This document shows positions 60,712 to 64,000 of a DNA stretch of 64,000 nucleotides, one piece after another. The DNA is taken from positions 1 to 64,000 of the forward strand of contig BPGX01000004.1 of the NCBI GenBank assembly GCA_026003255.1, in the 5' to 3' direction. The translations under genes were made by a program, and so were the position numbers. Source of the stretch: Bacteroidia bacterium (lineage in GTDB: Bacteria > Bacteroidota > Bacteroidia > B-17B0 > Aurantibacillaceae). Each line of letters begins with the position of its first letter. Positions within the stretch are counted from its first letter, which is position 1. The notes under the pieces are model-generated. The model was not told where the DNA came from. It searched no databases and saw only the letters and a list, made by a program, of their open reading frames with translations.

Positions 60712-61779
60712 ATCATCCCCTTCATAAAACACAGCGCTTTGTCCGGGAGCAACCGCATATACGGGTTCGTGAAACACAATTTCTAAATGTTTATCGTCTA
60801 TCGTGTGAATTGTAGACATTTTTCCTACATCTTTATATCGGATTTTGACCAAGGCCTGATAATTTTCTGGTAACTTTTCATATTTGATCAGGTTATAATC
60901 TCGTACTCTGATGATTTGCTGTGCCAGTTCTTCTTTATCACCCAATATTACCTCATTTGTATCAGGACGAATTTCTTTCACATAAACAGGATGTCCCAGT
61001 GCCACATCCAAACCTTTTCGCTGACCAATCGTGTAGTAAGGATATCCTTTGTGTTTTCCTATGACTTTATCTTTATAGATAAAATTGCCTTCTCCTACTT
61101 TTTCAGGTAAATCTGGCACCTGATTGTTCAAGAACGTTCGGTAATCGCCATCCGGAATAAAGCAAATATCGTAGCTTTCACTTTTCTTTGCAAGGTAATC
61201 AAAACCTTCTCTTTTAGCAATTTCTCTCACTTCCGCTTTTGTATAACCAGATAAAGGGAAAATGGTTCGGGATAAAACATCTTGCGTTAAGCCCCATAAA
61301 ACATAGGTTTGGTCTTTCGTAGTGTCCTTACCTTTTGAAATGATGTAACGTCCATTTTCATAGCGAATTTGAGAATAATGACCGGTTGCTATGTAATCAC
61401 AACCAAGAGCATCGGCACGTTTTAGTAAAGCATCCCATTTAATGTACGTGTTACACAAAACACAAGGATTGGGTGTTCTTCCATTGATATATTCATCAAT
61501 GAAATTTTGTATGATTTTTTCAGTAAACTCTTCTCTTATATCCAGCACATAATGAGGGAATCCAAGTTTTACGGCTACAATTCTCGCATCATTGATACTA
61601 TCCAAACTACAACAACCAGTTTCTTTGCCATTTACTTTAGAGGTCTCATAATCCCAGGTTTTCATTGTGATACCCACTAATTCGTATCCTTGTTGTTTCA
61701 ATAAAAGTGCACTGATGGAACTATCAATACCTCCACTCATTGCCACTAATACTTTACCTTTTTTATTACTTGTAATCAT
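60676..61779 (-). CDS. mnmA: tRNA-specific 2-thiouridylase MnmA
   Basis: 367 residues from MITSNKKGKVLVAMSGGID at 61779; the promoter at 61797 excludes the longer frame to 61866. Thiolates U34 of tRNA Lys, Glu and Gln. PP-loop SGGIDSS at 15-21; catalytic cysteine pair Cys109 (NPCVLCN) and Cys206 (SYDICFIPDG), 97 residues apart as in E. coli Cys102/Cys199. TIGQRKGLDVALGHPVYV and the C-terminal GQSAVFYEGDDLVGGGFI complete the family pattern. The 3' end overlaps the second crp gene by 36 bases. Confidence 0.96.
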   Translation of the reverse strand: MITSNKKGKVLVAMSGGIDSSISALLLKQQGYELVGITMKTWDYETSKVNGKETGCCSLDSINDARIVAVKLGFPHYVLDIREEFTEKIIQNFIDEYINGRTPNPCVLCNTYIKWDALLKRADALGCDYIATGHYSQIRYENGRYIISKGKDTTKDQTYVLWGLTQDVLSRTIFPLSGYTKAEVREIAKREGFDYLAKKSESYDICFIPDGDYRTFLNNQVPDLPEKVGEGNFIYKDKVIGKHKGYPYYTIGQRKGLDVALGHPVYVKEIRPDTNEVILGDKEELAQQIIRVRDYNLIKYEKLPENYQALVKIRYKDVGKMSTIHTIDDKHLEIVFHEPVYAVAPGQSAVFYEGDDLVGGGFIEKSI

Positions 61780-61796
61780 TTTTATTTTCTCATTTG

Positions 61797-61804
61797 CAAA
61801 ATTA
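61797..61804 (-). promoter_or_regulatory. -7 promoter element (TAATTTTG) of mnmA
   Basis: Exact TAnnTTTG on the coding strand, ending 18 bases before the ATG at 61779. Confidence 0.6.
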
Positions 61805-61854
61805 CTGGTTAATTTTCTAATACTGATGAAAAGAAAATTAAAATTTTTAAAAAG

Positions 61855-61886
61855 TAAAAAAGACACAAAGAATAAACTTTGTGTCT
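61855..61886 (-). terminator. Intrinsic terminator of the DUF4476 gene
   Basis: Perfect 10-bp stem AGACACAAAG/CTTTGTGTCT with loop AATAAA, followed in the minus direction by a T-run (TTTTTTACTTTTT). Lies 59 bases downstream of the DUF4476 stop and about 50 bases before the mnmA promoter, separating the two transcripts. Confidence 0.85.
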
Positions 61887-61944
61887 CTTAAAATCTGACG
61901 GTAGATATTTAATTTAGTTTAACTATTCTATTTATACAAAAAGT

Positions 61945-62970
61945 TTACTTTCCAATACTTTCGTTGAGTTCTTCAATAGAATTTTCAAATTGAAATGCGT
62001 CGTTTACCTGATAATAATTATCTTTATCTATTACATTCTTATATGCATATTTTGCAAATTCCAATCGGGTTTGTTCAAATGAAAAGAGTTTCATTATATC
62101 TCTTACCTGAGAACTTTTAAGACATTTGGAGTCGCTGATTTGCTTCGCCATTGTTAGTTTACTATCTTCAAAAGATTTGGAGTTGATACTTTTTTTAATG
62201 CTTTCAAACTCTGAATCACTCACGGCACATTTTACAACCGTTTTTGGCTTCGGACTTACAGGAGATGGTTTAGGATTTGTAGTTACAGGTGAAGCAGCAG
62301 AAGAAGAGGAGGACACTACCGTTGTTGATACAACAGAAGTTGTATAGGAAGAGGAGGTGCTGGAATTTTGAACTAAATCATCGTCTTTAATATGAATGCC
62401 AACACCTGTTGGTGAAAAACTTATATTAACTCCGGCAGTTGAATTGGAGTTTGGAGATTGTGCACCAGAATTGGTAGTTACTACGGTAGTAGATGTAACG
62501 GTTTGAGTATTAAGAGAAACGTTTGTGTTTTCAGGAGCAGAGATGGTAACATTTGGCGTAGGTTCTTCTGATGTATAGTTTACAACGGTTTGTTCACCAG
62601 AATTATCCCTATGAATTTCAGATGCCGTGTAATGTTTAATTTTATATTTACCTGCTTTATTCACAATTTGGTAAACGAATTCCCACCCCTTTTTGTCTTC
62701 TCCTTCCCACATTAAAATAGCATTAGTAGTAAGGTCAGGTATTTTTTTATTATCTTCAAAAACAACTTTAAGTCGTACCTGTGAATGTTTGATGTTTGTA
62801 ACCCTAACATTCGTTTCTGGTGTAGAATTTTGTTTTACACCATTCACATACAAATAAAATTTTTCTCCATTATCACTAAAAACTACTAAATCATTTTGGG
62901 CATTAATGATTCCACCTAAAACCATGCCCACAATTGTTGAAACTTTTACCAGTAAATGTTTTGCTTTCAT
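61945..62970 (-). CDS. Secreted DUF4476-domain protein with Ser/Thr-rich linker
   Basis: 341 residues. Signal peptide 1-24 (GGIINAQ). An N-terminal beta domain (DLVVFSDNGEKFYLYVNGVK, VRLKVVFEDNKKIPDL) is of a kind often paired with DUF4476. A long Ser/Thr/Pro linker lies at about 135-245, with runs such as SSSSSAASPVTTNPKPSPV. The C-terminal DUF4476 domain spans about 250-341 (FESIKKSINSKSFEDSKL, LKSSQVRDIMKLFSFEQTRL, YAYKNVIDKDNYYQVND). Function unknown; periplasmic or surface location is predicted. Confidence 0.85.
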   Translation of the reverse strand: MKAKHLLVKVSTIVGMVLGGIINAQNDLVVFSDNGEKFYLYVNGVKQNSTPETNVRVTNIKHSQVRLKVVFEDNKKIPDLTTNAILMWEGEDKKGWEFVYQIVNKAGKYKIKHYTASEIHRDNSGEQTVVNYTSEEPTPNVTISAPENTNVSLNTQTVTSTTVVTTNSGAQSPNSNSTAGVNISFSPTGVGIHIKDDDLVQNSSTSSSYTTSVVSTTVVSSSSSAASPVTTNPKPSPVSPKPKTVVKCAVSDSEFESIKKSINSKSFEDSKLTMAKQISDSKCLKSSQVRDIMKLFSFEQTRLEFAKYAYKNVIDKDNYYQVNDAFQFENSIEELNESIGK

Positions 62971-62986
62971 AGTGTTTAATTTTTGG

Positions 62987-62994
62987 CAAAAGTA
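62987..62994 (-). promoter_or_regulatory. -7 promoter element (TACTTTTG) of the DUF4476 gene
   Basis: Exact TAnnTTTG on the coding strand, ending 17 bases before the ATG at 62970. Confidence 0.6.
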
Positions 62995-63079
62995 AAAAAC
63001 AAAAATTATTCCTGAATTTATCTTTTGTTATTTTTTAACAATTGTAATCCACAAATTAAATTCCTACAAACATTGAATA

Positions 63080-64000
63080 TCACTTCACACTCAATCGTCC
63101 CTGACGAATTTTGTCTACCGTTAAGTACCATATATCTTTGTAATAATCGCTTCTTTCAAGTATATAATCGGAATTTGTAAAAGGATTGTTTTTGTTTTTA
63201 TGAAATGTAAATACCAGTGCATTTTTTTGACCATTTAAAGAATAATACCATTTTTCTGTTTGAAAATTCTTTTGAATATCTTCTGGTTTTCCAAATACAA
63301 TGTAAATCATTCCTCTATCGCTTTGCCATCCATAATGATACGAAGTAAATAGTCGATTGGCATCAATCACTCTTTGATAATAATTTTTAATCATTTCCTT
63401 TGCTCTTTCTTTACTGCCTCCAATTTGAATCCAGAAATTATCTACACATTTTTTTATTTCATCTAAATTTGAAAGATTAGCACAACGTTCAAATTCGTTT
63501 TTATTCATGATGTATCTGGAAGTATACAACATTTCTCTGCTATCTTTAATATTTGGAAACACGGAGTCAATACTAAACAAAGTAAAACCATCCAATGTAT
63601 TTTGATTGGCTCGAATGTGATAAAAACAATTGGATTGGACAGTAAGAGAATAATAACCTTCTTGTTGTAGTTGTATAGTAAAAGAGGAATCGGGTAAATA
63701 CTGCAAAGAGGGAACGATATTTGAAAAAGGAGGTGGAGCAGGTCTGTGATTGTACCTAAAAACGTCTACATAAAGAAAAGGTAATTTTTTTCGGTGATAG
63801 ATTTTTACTTCATTTTGTTCATAAACATAAGGTTTGAAAAGCATCTTATCTTGAATAGTGGTTAAAAAATTATTTCTACTGTATTCTGTTGTAACCAATA
63901 ATTCAGTAAAATAGCTGTATTGCATTTTTCTGTTTAGGTCTGTAATAAAAATTTTGACCTGATAGTTATCCTGATTAAGTGGAAAAGAAAACGAATAAAA
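63080..64000 (-). CDS. GWxTD domain-containing protein, 5'-truncated by the window edge
   Basis: The frame is open through base 64000, so about 306 C-terminal residues are visible and the start lies outside; an internal ATG at 63925 is not a convincing start. The C-terminal GWxTD domain is recognisable from FWIQIGGSKERAKEMIKNYY, RVIDANRLFTSYHYGW, then QSDRGMIYIVFGKPEDI (the motif itself is GWQSD here) and EKWYYS. The family is found in Bacteroidota and Acidobacteriota, usually secreted, with unknown function. The upstream part is beta-rich. The last residues before the stop are RQGRLSVK. Confidence 0.85.
   Translation of the reverse strand, partial: FYSFSFPLNQDNYQVKIFITDLNRKMQYSYFTELLVTTEYSRNNFLTTIQDKMLFKPYVYEQNEVKIYHRKKLPFLYVDVFRYNHRPAPPPFSNIVPSLQYLPDSSFTIQLQQEGYYSLTVQSNCFYHIRANQNTLDGFTLFSIDSVFPNIKDSREMLYTSRYIMNKNEFERCANLSNLDEIKKCVDNFWIQIGGSKERAKEMIKNYYQRVIDANRLFTSYHYGWQSDRGMIYIVFGKPEDIQKNFQTEKWYYSLNGQKNALVFTFHKNKNNPFTNSDYILERSDYYKDIWYLTVDKIRQGRLSVK

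Noticed and set aside
61780-61866. Upstream start for mnmA
   Set aside because: The promoter element at 61797-61804 lies in the extension, and the family N-terminus begins at 61779.

Overview
The window is AT-rich bacterial DNA from a member of the Bacteroidota. Several things point there. The type IX secretion system (T9SS) is represented by PorT, a PorE-like OmpA protein, a PorU/PorV-like pair and a gliding-type C-terminal sorting domain. An S46 dipeptidyl-peptidase and several Bacteroidota-only families (DUF4286, DUF4476, DUF6132, GWxTD) are present. Many genes carry the Bacteroidota -7 promoter element TAnnTTTG 10-20 bases before the start codon. An uncultured Chitinophagales/Saprospirales-like lineage is my guess; nothing in the window fixes the order or family.

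Layout. 1-10.7 kb: 3' end of purM, then leftward thyA, a frameshifted fumarylacetoacetase, a giant C25 peptidase/sortase-like gene with its PorV-like barrel partner, and a POT peptide transporter. 11-15.3 kb: a solitary AAA ATPase behind an iteron-like repeat, then the aspC-rfaE1-ubiE operon. 15.3-18.1 kb: DPP11-type peptidase and a PaaY-like hexapeptide protein. 18.2-24.8 kb: glyS-fmt-pyrD-HMG-CoA lyase, then bioB and an aminotransferase. 24.9-30.6 kb: outer-membrane barrel, porT, rarA, msrA, folA and a lipoprotein. 30.7-34.8 kb: methylmalonyl-CoA mutase operon. 34.8-36.1 kb: a gene-free strip holding degenerate repeats, a transposase remnant and a 196-bp MITE-like element, next to four leftward tRNAs (2 Leu, 2 Gly). 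36.2-43.5 kb: TPR protein, PorE-like protein, ksgA-DUF4286 and a glycine-rich T9SS cargo. 43.5-51.4 kb: frameshifted SpoU methylase, TamL, hutH, a TIMP-like protein, murQ, a half-length ALDH and lemA. 51.5-58.8 kb: aconitase (N-terminal frameshift), gcvP, an interrupted four-helix-bundle gene and fumC. 58.8-61.8 kb: two Crp/Fnr paralogues around a small membrane-protein operon with a CRP-type operator, then mnmA. 61.9-64 kb: a DUF4476 protein and a 5'-truncated GWxTD protein.

The metabolic genes suggest a peptide and amino-acid user. A periplasmic dipeptidyl-peptidase and an oligopeptide symporter feed routes for tyrosine (fumarylacetoacetase), histidine (hutH), leucine (HMG-CoA lyase), glycine (gcvP), and propionate/branched-chain carbon (methylmalonyl-CoA mutase). 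These enter a TCA cycle represented by aconitase and fumarase.

The most testable new observation is a TGTGA-N6-TTACA palindrome centred at about -41.5 before the DUF2892-DUF6132-crp operon. Both neighbouring Crp/Fnr proteins carry a CRP-type RExxxR recognition helix. Three genes are broken by single-base homopolymer expansions, which look more like sequence errors than biology. I found no CRISPR array, rRNA, prophage or complete insertion sequence.
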